Shown: piece by piece, positions 25,205-34,446 of the stretch
How positions within the stretch are numbered: the first letter of the stretch is position 1
Layout of the letters: the number at the start of each line of letters is the position of its first letter
Assembly: GCA_007131295.1 (NCBI GenBank)
Contig: SLQW01000002.1
Location: forward strand, 1 to 49,590
Direction: 5' to 3'
DNA from: Pseudomonadales bacterium
Lineage (GTDB): Bacteria; Pseudomonadota; Gammaproteobacteria; Pseudomonadales; Azotimanducaceae
Length of the DNA stretch: 49,590 bases
Translations under genes and position numbers: made by a program
Notes under the pieces: generated by a model
The model's input: only the letters and a program-made list of their open reading frames with translations
The model's database searches: none
Told to the model about the DNA's origin: nothing

Positions 25205-27448
25205 ATGACGGTCAGCAACGCCGGGGATTCGGGCCTCGTGAGTCTTGCGGAGGGGTTGAACGGCTCGCCGCATGACGCTGCCTTCGCAGCACGGATGGCG
25301 GTATCCGTGCTCATCGTCGACGACCAGGCAGGTCTGCGTGAGTCGCTGCGCACGCTGCTCGTCGAGCACGGTTACCGGGTAGAACTGGCCGTCGGTGGCC
25401 GCGCCGCCCTGGCGCGACTGGAGCGCGCTCCGGCTCCAGACCTGATGCTGCTCGATCTGGTGATGCCCGATATGTCGGGGCTCGAAGTCATCAGGGCCCT
25501 AGCCGGCCGTAGCCTCGAGACTCGCATCGTCGTGCTCAGCGGCGATCCCAGCTTCGATCACGTCAAGCAGGCCCTGACCCAGGGTGCGGTGGACTTCCTG
25601 CGTAAGCCCTTCGAGCCGGAAGAACTGTGCTCGACCCTGGCCCGCGTCTGTCAGGCCCTGGAGCTGGAGCGCAGGGCCCGCAGCGCCGAGCGACGGCTGG
25701 CGCAGTCGGAGCGCCTGCATCGCTTCATGGTCGACAATGCGCCGGACATGGTTTATCTGCTGAATCCCCAGGGCTGCTTCAGTTTCATCAACGATCGTGC
25801 CGCGGCGCTGCTCGGCTGGCCCAGGGAAGCGCTGCTCGGCCGTCACTATTCCGTGGTGGTGGCGGAGCAGGATCTCGACCTCGCCCGCTTCGTCATGAAC
25901 GAGCGCCGCACCGGGGACCGCGCCTCGCGCGACGTCGAGCTGCGGCTGCGTTCCCGGCTCGTCGGCCGCGGCGATCAGGCTCATGGCGAGCTGGTGGTGG
26001 AGGTGACGGCGACGGGGATCTACGGTCCGGGCGAGGGTGGCCGGCAGGGGTCCTTCCTTGGCACCTACGGCATCATGCGCGACGTCACCGAGCGCAAACG
26101 TGCCCAGGAGATGGTGCGGTATCAGGCCTACCACGATCTCCTGACGCACCTGCCGAACCGGGCCCTGTTCCGGGATCGGCTCGATCTCGCCATCACCCAG
26201 GCCCGGCGCAACGATTGCCGCCTGGCGGTGATGTTTCTCGATCTCGACCGCTTCAAGGTGGTGAACGACACCCTCGGCCATACCGTGGGCGACCGCCTGC
26301 TGAAGCAGGTGGCGGACCGGCTGCGCAACTGCCTGCGCGCCGGCGACACGCTGGCACGCTTCGGCGGCGACGAGTTCTGTCTGCTGCTGCCCGATCTGCG
26401 CAGTCACGACGATGCTGCCGGTGTGGCCCAGAAGGTTCTAGATCGCCTTTCCGCGCCGTTTCAGGTGGACGACCACGAGCTGTTCGTCGGCGCGTCCATC
26501 GGTATCTCCTTGTTTCCGGATGCCGGCGAGTCGGTGGAGGCGCTGATCCAGAGCTCCGACATCGCCATGTACGCCACCAAGGGCCGCGGCAAGAACGGCT
26601 ACCACTTCTTCGCGCCGGAAATGAACGAGAAGTTCTCGAGCCTGCTCGTGCTCGAGCGCGAATTGCGCAATGCGTTGGCTAATGACCAGCTCGAACCGTT
26701 CTTCCAGCCTCAGATCGACCTCGATACCGGCAGCATCATCGGCGTCGAAGCGCTGGCGCGCTGGCGCCATCCGGAACGGGGGCTGGTGGAGCCGCTGGAC
26801 TTCATTCCCATGGCGGAGGAAACCGGGCTCATCGTCCAGCTCGACCGCTGCATCCAGCGCAAGGCCTGTCGGGCCGTGGCGGCATGGCGGCGGCAGGGCC
26901 ATGGCGACCTGACCCTGTCGCTGAACGTCTCGGCTTGCCAGATGGAGCAGCCGGAGTTCGTCGACGGGCTTCTCGCCCTGCTCGAGGAAACCGGGCTCGA
27001 ACCGGAGGGCGTCAAGCTCGAGATCACCGAAAGCGCGATCATGCGCGAGATGGAGCTTATCGTGCCCAAGCTGCGACACCTCGGTGCCCGCGGCGTGCGC
27101 ATCGGTATCGACGACTTCGGTACCGGCTACTCGTCCCTGTCCTATCTGCAGCGCTTCCCCATCGATACGCTGAAAATCGATCGCGCGTTCGTGAACGACA
27201 TCCGCGCTGATGGTGACGACGCCAGCATCGTCAACGCCATCATCCACATGGCGCGTGGTCTCGGCCTCGACATCATCGCCGAAGGGGTCGAGAACGAACT
27301 GCAGCTGCGCTACCTGCAGGAGCAGGGCTGTCATCAGGTGCAGGGTTTCATCTTCAGCCGGCCCGTTGACGAGACGACACTGCAGCGCTGTCTCACTCTG
27401 GGTTTCGACGAGATCCGGCGGGTTGCCCGCGAGGTTTCCACCGGCTGA
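25205..27448 (+). CDS. REC-PAS-GGDEF-EAL cyclic-di-GMP signalling protein
   Basis: 747 residues from ATG 25205 with GGGAG upstream; an ATG at 25187 is possible. A receiver domain (about 34-150) has the phospho-acceptor Asp84 in MLLDLVMPDMSG. A PAS domain follows (about 175-300), ending GIMRDVTERKRAQE. The GGDEF domain has intact FGGDEF and an inhibitory RxxD site (RAGD) exactly five residues before it, so cyclase activity and product inhibition are both plausible. The EAL domain is also intact: GVEALARW, LNVSA, EITES, DDFGTGYSSL, LKIDR and AEGVEN. The protein can therefore potentially both make and degrade c-di-GMP, switched by phosphorylation of the receiver. It has no membrane segment. A cognate kinase is not adjacent; a PilZ protein lies at 42.2 kb. 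Confidence 0.92.
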   Translation: MTVSNAGDSGLVSLAEGLNGSPHDAAFAARMAVSVLIVDDQAGLRESLRTLLVEHGYRVELAVGGRAALARLERAPAPDLMLLDLVMPDMSGLEVIRALAGRSLETRIVVLSGDPSFDHVKQALTQGAVDFLRKPFEPEELCSTLARVCQALELERRARSAERRLAQSERLHRFMVDNAPDMVYLLNPQGCFSFINDRAAALLGWPREALLGRHYSVVVAEQDLDLARFVMNERRTGDRASRDVELRLRSRLVGRGDQAHGELVVEVTATGIYGPGEGGRQGSFLGTYGIMRDVTERKRAQEMVRYQAYHDLLTHLPNRALFRDRLDLAITQARRNDCRLAVMFLDLDRFKVVNDTLGHTVGDRLLKQVADRLRNCLRAGDTLARFGGDEFCLLLPDLRSHDDAAGVAQKVLDRLSAPFQVDDHELFVGASIGISLFPDAGESVEALIQSSDIAMYATKGRGKNGYHFFAPEMNEKFSSLLVLERELRNALANDQLEPFFQPQIDLDTGSIIGVEALARWRHPERGLVEPLDFIPMAEETGLIVQLDRCIQRKACRAVAAWRRQGHGDLTLSLNVSACQMEQPEFVDGLLALLEETGLEPEGVKLEITESAIMREMELIVPKLRHLGARGVRIGIDDFGTGYSSLSYLQRFPIDTLKIDRAFVNDIRADGDDASIVNAIIHMARGLGLDIIAEGVENELQLRYLQEQGCHQVQGFIFSRPVDETTLQRCLTLGFDEIRRVAREVSTG

Positions 27449-27538
27449 GCAGCACGCCCCGCGGCATGGCGCGGCTCCCGGCAGTTGCGTAAAGTACGCG
27501 CCTCGCGTTGAAAGTCGACTCCGGGGATTCGCGTCGCC

Positions 27539-28789
27539 ATGAGCACTGCCGATGGGGATGCGGAAGGCTTCACCACCCGCATCCTGCATTCCGATCGCCG
27601 CGACGGTATCGAGCACGGCTCGCTGCACAAACCCGTGCATGCGTCGGTGGCTTACGGCTACAACGACGCCCGGGACCTTGCTGCCGTGTTTCAGGGTAGC
27701 CAGTCCGGTTATTCCTACGGTCGCCAGTCTAACCCCACGGTCGAAGCCCTCCAGCGCAAGATCACGCGCATGGAGGGCGGCGTCGGCAGCATCGCCTTTG
27801 GCACCGGTATGGGCGCCATCGGTTCCACGCTTTTCGCCCTGCTCGAGCGCGGGGACCACGTCGTCTCTTCCAGTTTCCTGTTCGGCAATACGAACAGCCT
27901 GTTCGCGAGCTTCGCGGGGCTAGGGCTCGAGGTGGACTTCGTCGACGCTACCTCTGCGGCCGCGGTCGCTCGTGCCCTGCGCCCGGAAACCCGGCTGGTA
28001 TTCGTCGAGGCGATTGCGAATCCGCGCACCCAGGTGGCCGACCTCGAAGGGATCGGTGAGCTCTGCCGTCAGCGGGGCCTGCTGTACGTGGTGGATAACA
28101 CCATGACGTCCCCCTGGCTGTTCCAGCCGCGCACGGTCGGCGCCGGGTTGGTCATCAATGCCCTGACCAAGTACATCGCCGGTCACGGATCGGTACTCGG
28201 TGGTGCCGTGACCGACACCGGACTGTTCGACTGGCGCAGCTTTCCCAACATTTTCGAGGGCTACCGCAAGCACCCACCGCAGCAGTGGGGCCTGCAGCAG
28301 ATCCGTAAGAAAGGCCTGCGTGATTTCGGCGCCAGTCTCGCCCCGGATGCGGCCCAGCTTGTTGCCCTCGGCGCGGAGACCCTGGCGCTGCGTATGGATC
28401 GGGCCTGCGCCAACGCGCGTGCCCTGGCGGACATGCTCGCCCGTCATGATCGAGTCGAGAGGGTCTTCTATCCCGGCCTGCCGGATCATCCCGAATACGA
28501 GCGCGCCGCGCGTCTGTTCCGACATCCCGGTGCCATTCTGAGCTTTGAGCTGGATCCGAAGCTCGACCTGTTCGAGTTCTTGAATCGGCTCGAGGTGGTG
28601 GTGTCCTCGAGCAACTTGGGTGACAACCGGACTCTGGCGATTCCGGTGGCGCACACGATCTACTTTGAGATGGGCCCGGAGCGCCGGGCCAGCATGGACA
28701 TCCGCGACACGCTCATCCGCATCAGCGTCGGCATCGAGGACGAGCGCGATCTGCTTGCCGATTTCGAGCGGGCGCTTGCCGGCGGCTGA
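27539..28789 (+). CDS. cystathionine gamma-synthase-family PLP enzyme
   Basis: 416 residues, the usual length. Fold-type I Cys/Met metabolism enzyme: YSYGRQSNPT near the N-terminus, GMGAIGS with the glycine-rich phosphate loop, VDNTMTSPWLFQP with the PLP-ring Asp, and NALTKYIAGHG with the Schiff-base lysine. The C-terminal domain includes SSNLGDNRTL and RISVGIEDERDLL. Members add sulfide or cysteine to acylhomoserine, or split cystathionine; this sub-branch is usually annotated only to family level. The window also has metR 20 kb away, but no MetR control is shown here. It is followed by a 14-bp palindrome and an SDR. Confidence 0.85.
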   Translation: MSTADGDAEGFTTRILHSDRRDGIEHGSLHKPVHASVAYGYNDARDLAAVFQGSQSGYSYGRQSNPTVEALQRKITRMEGGVGSIAFGTGMGAIGSTLFALLERGDHVVSSSFLFGNTNSLFASFAGLGLEVDFVDATSAAAVARALRPETRLVFVEAIANPRTQVADLEGIGELCRQRGLLYVVDNTMTSPWLFQPRTVGAGLVINALTKYIAGHGSVLGGAVTDTGLFDWRSFPNIFEGYRKHPPQQWGLQQIRKKGLRDFGASLAPDAAQLVALGAETLALRMDRACANARALADMLARHDRVERVFYPGLPDHPEYERAARLFRHPGAILSFELDPKLDLFEFLNRLEVVVSSSNLGDNRTLAIPVAHTIYFEMGPERRASMDIRDTLIRISVGIEDERDLLADFERALAGG

Positions 28790-28791
28790 TG

Positions 28792-28805
28792 CGGATAATT
28801 ATCCG
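28792..28805. promoter_or_regulatory. 14-bp perfect palindrome CGGATAATTATCCG
   Basis: It lies 3 bp after the PLP-enzyme stop and about 38 bp before the SDR start. It is an unbroken AT-centred palindrome in a GC-rich background, so it is a plausible operator for the SDR-purC pair. It does not match the PurR consensus. A short hairpin is the alternative. Confidence 0.4.
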
Positions 28806-28842
28806 GTTGCGGATACCGTGATCCGACAGAGAGGGAGAGACC

Positions 28843-29607
28843 GTGGCGAGACTGCAAGGCAAAGTGGCGATTATCACCGGTGGCTCCGGCGGCATCGGCC
28901 TGGCGGCGGCGCGTCGCTTCATTGCAGAGGGAGCAAAGGTGCTCCTGGTGGATCTCGATGAGGCTGCCCTGAAGAGTGCAGCCGGAGAGTTCGGTGACGC
29001 CGCGGCCTGGATTGCAGCCGACGTCACGGACCCCACCGCCAGCGAGGGCTACGTGGCACTCGCCGAACGCCACTTCGGAGGCGTCGACATCCTGGTGGCT
29101 AATGCGGGCATCGAGGGTAGCGTGAAGTCCATCGTCGAGCAGGACGTGGCCGCATTCGATCGAGTCATGGCCGTGAACGTTCGCGGCGTCTGGCTTGGCC
29201 TGAAGTACGCCATGCCCGCCATCAAGCGCCGTGGCGGCGGTTCCATCGTCATCACCTCTTCGGTCGCCGGCGTCGGCGGAACGGCGGGGCTCTCGCCCTA
29301 TATCACCAGCAAGCATGCGGTCATCGGACTCATGCGCACCGCGGCGCTCGAAGGGGCGCCGGATCGGATCCGGGTGAACACGGTCAATCCGGCACCTACG
29401 GAGACGCGCATGATGCGGTCCCTCGAGGATGGCTTCTATCCCGGTGATGCTCAGGTGGCCCACGCTCAGATCGCCGGCAACATACCGCTAGGCGAATACG
29501 GTCAGCCCGAGGATGTGGCAAACCTGATGCTATTCCTGGCCAGCGACGAGGCGCGCTTCATCACCGGTTCGGTGTACATGGTCGACGGCGGATCCACGGC
29601 GCGATGA
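28843..29607 (+). CDS. short-chain dehydrogenase/reductase
   Basis: 254 residues from GTG 28843 after GAGGGAGAG. The cofactor motif is TGGSGGIG near residue 12. The NAG motif is VANAGIEG. The catalytic Ser is in VITSSVAG, and YITSK gives Tyr and Lys of the YxxxK motif. Asp in VDLDEA after strand 2 suggests NAD rather than NADP. This is the classical group with broad alcohol or ketone substrates. Its stop overlaps purC (ATGA), so the two are co-translated, although a link to purine synthesis is not evident. Confidence 0.87.
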   Translation: MARLQGKVAIITGGSGGIGLAAARRFIAEGAKVLLVDLDEAALKSAAGEFGDAAAWIAADVTDPTASEGYVALAERHFGGVDILVANAGIEGSVKSIVEQDVAAFDRVMAVNVRGVWLGLKYAMPAIKRRGGGSIVITSSVAGVGGTAGLSPYITSKHAVIGLMRTAALEGAPDRIRVNTVNPAPTETRMMRSLEDGFYPGDAQVAHAQIAGNIPLGEYGQPEDVANLMLFLASDEARFITGSVYMVDGGSTAR

Positions 29608-30536
29608 GCGGGCCGGTGGCGCTGCTGCAGACGGACCTGCCGCTGCCGAACAAGCGCCAGGGCAAGGTCAGGGATCTCTACGACATCCAGCTGCCCGACG
29701 GCAGCCCAGGAGTGCTCATCGTCGCCACCGATCGCATCAGCGCGTTCGACGTGGTCATGAGCAACGGGATTCCCGGTAAGGGTATTCTGCTTACCCACAT
29801 TTCCTGTTTCTGGTTCGAGCACTTTGCGGATCGCATCGAGCATCATCTCGTTGCCACCGACCCGGAACACGTTCCCGGTCTGACGAAAGAGCAGAGGCGC
29901 ATGCTGCAGGGGCGCAGCATGCTCTGCCGTAAGCTGGATGTCGTGCCGATCGAGTGTGTGGCTCGAGGCTATCTTGCAGGGTCCGGCTGGAAGGACTATC
30001 AGCGTAGCGGCGCCGTCTGCGGTGTGTCGCTGCCCTCTGGTTTGCGCAATGGTGATCGCTTGCCGCAAGCGATCTTTACGCCGGCAACCAAGGCCGAAAC
30101 CGGCCACGACGAAAACATCTCGTTCGAGGAGGCGGCGACGCGGGTCGGCCCGGCGCTCATGGAGCGGCTCCGGCAGTTGACGCTGGATCTCTATGCGGCC
30201 GCACAGGCCTTCGCCTCCGAGCGCGGCATCATCCTGGCGGACACCAAGTTCGAGTTCGGCCTCCAAGGCGGCGGCGCTGAGCCGATCCTTGTGGATGAGA
30301 TCTTCACGCCGGATTCCAGTCGCTTCTGGCCTGCGGACGGCTGGGCGCCCGGCGGCGAACAGCCGAGCTTCGACAAGCAGTACGTGCGCGACTACCTCGA
30401 GCGCCTCGTTGCCGCTGGTCGCTGGGACAAGACCGCGCCTGGGCCCGAGTTGCCCGAGGACGTGATCGACAACACGCTTGCCCGTTACCGCGAGGCATGC
30501 GAGCGCCTCACCGGATCCGTGCCGACCGCAGCCTGA
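29604..30536 (+). CDS. purC: phosphoribosylaminoimidazole-succinocarboxamide synthase
   Basis: 310 residues. SAICAR synthase of the longer type found in yeast and many proteobacteria. Recognisable motifs are KRQGKVRDLYD at the N-terminus, ATDRISAFDVVMSNGIPGKG, MLCRKLDVVPIECVARGYLAGSGWK, PAIFTPATKAETGHDENI (as QAIFTPATKAE), LADTKFEFGL, and the C-terminal DEIFTPDSSRFWPADGW with SFDKQYVRDYLE. The enzyme joins CAIR and aspartate with ATP in the purine pathway and is cytosolic. No other purine genes are adjacent. Confidence 0.96.
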   Translation: MSGPVALLQTDLPLPNKRQGKVRDLYDIQLPDGSPGVLIVATDRISAFDVVMSNGIPGKGILLTHISCFWFEHFADRIEHHLVATDPEHVPGLTKEQRRMLQGRSMLCRKLDVVPIECVARGYLAGSGWKDYQRSGAVCGVSLPSGLRNGDRLPQAIFTPATKAETGHDENISFEEAATRVGPALMERLRQLTLDLYAAAQAFASERGIILADTKFEFGLQGGGAEPILVDEIFTPDSSRFWPADGWAPGGEQPSFDKQYVRDYLERLVAAGRWDKTAPGPELPEDVIDNTLARYREACERLTGSVPTAA

Positions 30537-30564
30537 CACGGCGCCTCGCGGCGGGCTAACCTCC

Positions 30565-30600
30565 TGTGGGAAGGCGTGCCCGCCCAGCGGGCGCGCCGAT
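30565..30600 (+). repeat. REP-like palindrome
   Basis: TGTGGGAAGGCGTG head, a short CCCGC/GCGGG stem and a GCGCGCCGAT tail, between purC and the mscS-type gene. It has the same head and tail as the elements at 36359, 42864 and 49480. Confidence 0.65.
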
Positions 30601-30656
30601 GACGCCGAGACCAGCGCCCTGGAACACGAGCACCTCGACCCGAGGAGAACCGCCCC

Positions 30657-31526
30657 ATGGCCGAACAGAACGAAGAAGGGAGTGGCGCACTCGCGCTGGT
30701 CCAGGACGAAGTGGAGTGGGCCACCCGCGCGGTAGAGCAGGGCTTCGACTTCATGGTGACCTACTCCTTTCAGATCCTCGGTGCAGTGATCATTCTGATC
30801 ATCGGGTATCTGCTCTCGAACTGGGCTGGAAATGCCATCCTGCGCCTGCAGGAACGCCGCAACGTGGATGTCACCCTGCGGCAGTTCATCTCCAGCGCGA
30901 TCCGCCTGGTCGTCCTCGTGATGTTCCTGATCATCGCAGTGGGCAAGCTGGGCATCTCCATCACGCCCTTCGTCGCCGCTGTCGGTGGCCTCGCCGTCGG
31001 TATCAGCTTCGCTCTGCAGGGACCGGTTTCAAACTACGGTGCCGGCGTGGTGCTGATCCTCACCCGTCCGTTCAAGGTCGGCGACACCATCCGGGTGGTG
31101 GACCAGGCAGGCATCGTCCAGGACATTTCGCTCGCACACACCATTCTGGCCACGGAGGACGGCGAGCAGATCGTGATTCCGAACCGGCATGTGGTGGGCG
31201 AGGTGCTCACCAATTCCTGGCAGTACCGGATCGTGGAAGGCGAGGTGGGCATTTCCTATGGCGACGATCCGGAGGTGGCGATCGGGCTGATCCGGCAAGT
31301 GCTCGCGGACGACCCCGATGTCGCCAAGGATCCGGCGGGACAAGTGGGTATCCAGGCGTTTGGTGATTCGGCCGTTGAAATCGGCTACCGGTTCTGGGTC
31401 CCGACTCAGAATTACTTCGAGGTCCAGTACCGGGTCAATCTCGCGGTCTGGAAGGCTATCCAGAGTGGCGGGATCACCATCCCTTTCCCGCAGCGGGATC
31501 TGCACATCCGCTCCCAGGCTGGCTAG
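30657..31526 (+). CDS. small-conductance mechanosensitive channel (MscS family)
   Basis: 289 residues with a good AGGAG site. Three membrane segments: about 38-60 (FQILGAVIILIIGYLL), 80-105, and the pore helix TM3 at about 110-135 with PFVAAVGGLAVGISFALQGP. The MscS signature YGAGVVLILTRPFKVGD follows, with a beta domain containing VVDQAGIVQDISL and VIPNRHVVGEVLTN and an alpha/beta C-terminus. Length matches E. coli MscS. It releases solutes under hypo-osmotic shock, the opposite role to the osmoprotectant importer at 8-10 kb, though the two are not linked here. Confidence 0.92.
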   Translation: MAEQNEEGSGALALVQDEVEWATRAVEQGFDFMVTYSFQILGAVIILIIGYLLSNWAGNAILRLQERRNVDVTLRQFISSAIRLVVLVMFLIIAVGKLGISITPFVAAVGGLAVGISFALQGPVSNYGAGVVLILTRPFKVGDTIRVVDQAGIVQDISLAHTILATEDGEQIVIPNRHVVGEVLTNSWQYRIVEGEVGISYGDDPEVAIGLIRQVLADDPDVAKDPAGQVGIQAFGDSAVEIGYRFWVPTQNYFEVQYRVNLAVWKAIQSGGITIPFPQRDLHIRSQAG

Positions 31527-31576
31527 CGTAGCCGCTCCGGACCGGGCTCTGCACATCCGCTCTTGGGTCGGCTAGC
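31500..31576 (+). repeat. direct duplication of the mscS-type gene tail
   Basis: The last bases of the channel gene, including its stop (31500-31527, starting CTGCACATCCGCTC), are repeated 49 bp later at 31549-31576 with a few changes. The second copy is noncoding and reaches the stop of the convergent flavin enzyme. Confidence 0.6.
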
Positions 31577-32992
31577 TCAGTTGCTCCGGCCCGCTGCGCG
31601 GGCGGCACTGCGCCCTGCGATGCGTCCGAACACCACGGCATTGGCAATGGAGTTGCCGCCTCCGACGTAGCGTTCCCCGAGCACGCCGCCGGTGGTTTCA
31701 CCGGCGGCGAACAACCCTTCTACCGGTCTGTCGCGGCCATCGAGCACCTGAGCTTCGCGGTCGATACGGATTCCGGTAGACGTCAGGCAGACGATGGCCG
31801 GTCGAATCTCCACGGCGTGGAACGGAGGCGTAGCCACGGGCTTCATCACGGCAGGATCCTTGAAGAACATACTGTCGCAACCGGCCGCGCAGTCCCTGTT
31901 GTAGCGCTCGAGCGTGGCCTGCAGCGAGCCCGGTCGGATGCCGCAGCGCCGGGCGAGTTCGTCGAGATCATCCGCACGGATCACGCGTCCGGTTTTGATC
32001 TGTTCGTCGAGGGTTTCCGTGACCCAATTCAGGCTCAGGACGCCGGAAGCGAAAGCGTCCGCGAAGCGTGGATCCGGCCGTGCCCCGGCTCTCGCGACAT
32101 CGTCGAACAAGGCGAAACAGCTGCCTCCCGTCTGCGCCTTCACCACACCGGACATCACTGCATACTCGGCCGTCTCTTTGACGAAGCGGCGGCCCTCACG
32201 ATTCACGTACACAAGCCAGCCGGGGACGAAGACTTCCAATTCTTTGCGGAAATTCGGCGTGGTGAGGAGCAGGCCACGATTGTGGCCGACGATGTCGGCA
32301 CCGGCGGAGGCCGCCATTTCCAGGCCGTCACCCAGACAATGGCGGCTGCCGATGTACCAGGTCCAGTCACCGTGGGCCGTCGCTTCCGGGTAGTGCCGGT
32401 GCAGCAGGTGCGGATTGGCGCCGAAGCCACCGCTGGCGATGACGACGCTGCGCGCGGTCACGGCCGTGTCGCCGGCCCGGACCCCGATGATGCGTCCCTG
32501 CGCGTCCTCGAGCAGCTGCTCTGCCCGGGTCTGCAACGCTACGTCTATGCCTGGGCGTCGGCTGACTTCGGCATCCAGGGCGGCGGCTATGGCGGCCCCG
32601 TGGCCGTGCGCCTGATGACCGCGAGGATCACGTTCGACGCCCGAGGCGTAGAGGTCCTCGGGGTGGAACTCCACGCCGATACTGATCAGCCACTCGAGAT
32701 CGGCGGCCGCATGGTCGCACAGCGTCCGCACGAGGCTGGCCTCGACCCGGTACTGATTCAGCGTCATGTAGTAGTCGAAAAGGGCATCGGCATCGTCCTC
32801 GATGCCGCGGGCGCGCTGCACGCTCGTGCCGGCCGCGTAGTACACCCCGCCGGATAGCGCTGTGGAGCCCCCGAGCCGATCGTCGGCGTCGACAAGCAGG
32901 ACGCTCGCACCTGCATCCGCGGCCTCGATAGCCGCGCACATGCCGGCGCCGCCACCGCCCACTACGATGATGTCGTAGTCCTGTTCCTCCAC
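31577..32992 (-). CDS. FAD-dependent dehydrogenase, fumarate reductase/3-ketosteroid dehydrogenase-like
   Basis: 471 residues from GTG 32992, which puts the FAD motif at the N-terminus (DYDIIVVGGGGAGM); a GTG at 33040 would add 16 Arg-rich residues. The dinucleotide fold GGGGAG is followed by VDADDRLGGSTALSGG, a cap domain, and the C-terminal FAD loop (GLFAAGETTGGVLGERYVGGG). The family (FAD_binding_2) includes fumarate reductases, 3-oxosteroid 1-dehydrogenases and related flavin enzymes. There is no heme or signal sequence. It is 70 bp downstream of a cytochrome P450 on the same strand; together they look like an oxidation step on a steroid-, terpenoid- or fatty-acid-like molecule, which is inference. 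Confidence 0.8.
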   Translation of the reverse strand: MEEQDYDIIVVGGGGAGMCAAIEAADAGASVLLVDADDRLGGSTALSGGVYYAAGTSVQRARGIEDDADALFDYYMTLNQYRVEASLVRTLCDHAAADLEWLISIGVEFHPEDLYASGVERDPRGHQAHGHGAAIAAALDAEVSRRPGIDVALQTRAEQLLEDAQGRIIGVRAGDTAVTARSVVIASGGFGANPHLLHRHYPEATAHGDWTWYIGSRHCLGDGLEMAASAGADIVGHNRGLLLTTPNFRKELEVFVPGWLVYVNREGRRFVKETAEYAVMSGVVKAQTGGSCFALFDDVARAGARPDPRFADAFASGVLSLNWVTETLDEQIKTGRVIRADDLDELARRCGIRPGSLQATLERYNRDCAAGCDSMFFKDPAVMKPVATPPFHAVEIRPAIVCLTSTGIRIDREAQVLDGRDRPVEGLFAAGETTGGVLGERYVGGGNSIANAVVFGRIAGRSAARAAGRSN

Positions 32993-33062
32993 CCCTGCTG
33001 GCCCTCTCCCTCTTCTTTCTCCAGCGCGCCGTAACGGCACCGAAGCTGCTGCAGCGCAGCGC

Positions 33063-34349
33063 TCAGGCCGGATCGAACGTCAGATCCAGACGTTCCACGC
33101 CGCGCAGGAGGATCGACGGCACATAGCTGAAGCTTTCCGGGGCCTCGACGAGCTGCATGTTATTCAGGCGCGAGAGCACGATGGGAAATGCGGTCTGCAT
33201 TTCCTTGCGCGCGAGCTGCTGGCCCAGGCAGAGATGCACACCGGCACCGAAGGCCAGGTGCTCCTTGGCGTTGTCGCGGGTGATGTCGAAGCGGTCGCCA
33301 TCGGGGAAGTGCGCGTCGTCCCGATTCGCAGAGCCGAAACGCAACAGCAGCAGATCGCCTTGCTTCACGGCAACGCCACCCACTTCCGCATCCTGCGTCG
33401 CCACCCGCCACATGTTGTTGGTCGGCGTCAGCATGCGCAGCGTCTCTTCGACGAAGTTCTCCGTCAGGCTTGGGTCGGCTTCGAGGCGGGCCTTCTGTTC
33501 GGGGTGGGTCAGGAGGTAGAAGATCCCGGTTGTCAGCGTGTGCGATGTGGTCTCGTTCCCGGCCACCAGAATCTGCTGGATGATGGAGATCAGCTCTTCG
33601 TTGCTGAGCTTGCGGGCGCCGCCCTCCTCTTCGAGGTCGGTCTGAACCAGATCCGAACAGATGTCTTCACCCGGGTTGTTCCTTTTCTCGTCGCAGATGG
33701 CCACGAAGTAATGTTGTGCTTCGACGATCTTCTCTGCGCACCACAGACGAGTCTTCATGTCCGCCACGCCACCGAGCTGCAGCGTGAATGCGTCTGACCA
33801 CTCCTTGAAGCGCTCGCGGTCTGCGCGTGGAAATCCGAGCGCGTCGCAGATCACGTACATGGGCAGGAGATTGGCGAACTGGGTCTTGAATTCGCAGCGG
33901 CCGTCACCGATGAAGCCATCGATCAGATCGTGAACGATGCCGGTAACGTAGTCGTTCATGCCTATCACCTTGCGGTAGGTGAAGGCCTTGCCCGCCAGTT
34001 TCTTGTAGCGAGTGTGCTCGGGTGGATCCGCGGTGAGCATGGTGTCCTTCGGTACCCAGCCCTTGGCGAGAATCGCGAGTTCCTCCTGCGACATCTCGCC
34101 GCCCGCGGCGCCGGCGCGCAGCTGGGCACCGAATTTGTTCGAGAACACCCGCGGTTTCGCCAGCACCTCCATCGCGAGGTCGTAAGTGGAGACGTAGACC
34201 ACGTTGTTCTTGGGGTCGCGGAAGGCCGGGGCCTCCTCGCGCAAGCGACGGTAGAAGGGATGCGGGTCCTGGAGAAAGTCCGCGGAAAACGTATCCACCT
34301 CGTGCAGCGGGCAGGAGGTGATGTCCGGTTGCTGGCTCGAAACGCTCAT
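33063..34349 (-). CDS. cytochrome P450
   Basis: 428 residues, a soluble bacterial P450. The I-helix oxygen motif is AGNETTSH, with Asn-Glu in place of the common Asp/Glu-Thr arrangement. The ExxR motif is EETLR, and the heme-binding loop is FGAGVHLCLGQQLARKE with the Cys thiolate. The N-terminus lacks a membrane helix. Ferredoxin and reductase partners are not in the window. Relatives of this general type hydroxylate sterols, terpenes or fatty acids. The adjacent flavin dehydrogenase supports a catabolic role. Confidence 0.92.
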   Translation of the reverse strand: MSVSSQQPDITSCPLHEVDTFSADFLQDPHPFYRRLREEAPAFRDPKNNVVYVSTYDLAMEVLAKPRVFSNKFGAQLRAGAAGGEMSQEELAILAKGWVPKDTMLTADPPEHTRYKKLAGKAFTYRKVIGMNDYVTGIVHDLIDGFIGDGRCEFKTQFANLLPMYVICDALGFPRADRERFKEWSDAFTLQLGGVADMKTRLWCAEKIVEAQHYFVAICDEKRNNPGEDICSDLVQTDLEEEGGARKLSNEELISIIQQILVAGNETTSHTLTTGIFYLLTHPEQKARLEADPSLTENFVEETLRMLTPTNNMWRVATQDAEVGGVAVKQGDLLLLRFGSANRDDAHFPDGDRFDITRDNAKEHLAFGAGVHLCLGQQLARKEMQTAFPIVLSRLNNMQLVEAPESFSYVPSILLRGVERLDLTFDPA

Positions 34350-34397
34350 GGCGCTGCTCCGATAACGCTCGTGAGCCGCAGGCTACTCAGTGGTTGC

Positions 34398-34429
34398 GGG
34401 GAAAACAAGCAGTGATGCCTGTTTTCCCC
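34398..34429. other. strong hairpin in P450/methyltransferase intergenic region
   Basis: Perfect 10-bp arms GGGGAAAACA (34398-34407) and TGTTTTCCCC (34420-34429), with an inner GCA/TGC pairing around a GTGA loop. Both flanking genes point away, so a terminator is not expected. It is either an operator or a leader-RNA structure for one of the two genes. Confidence 0.55.
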
Positions 34430-34446
34430 ATCATCCCTGGTTGCAT

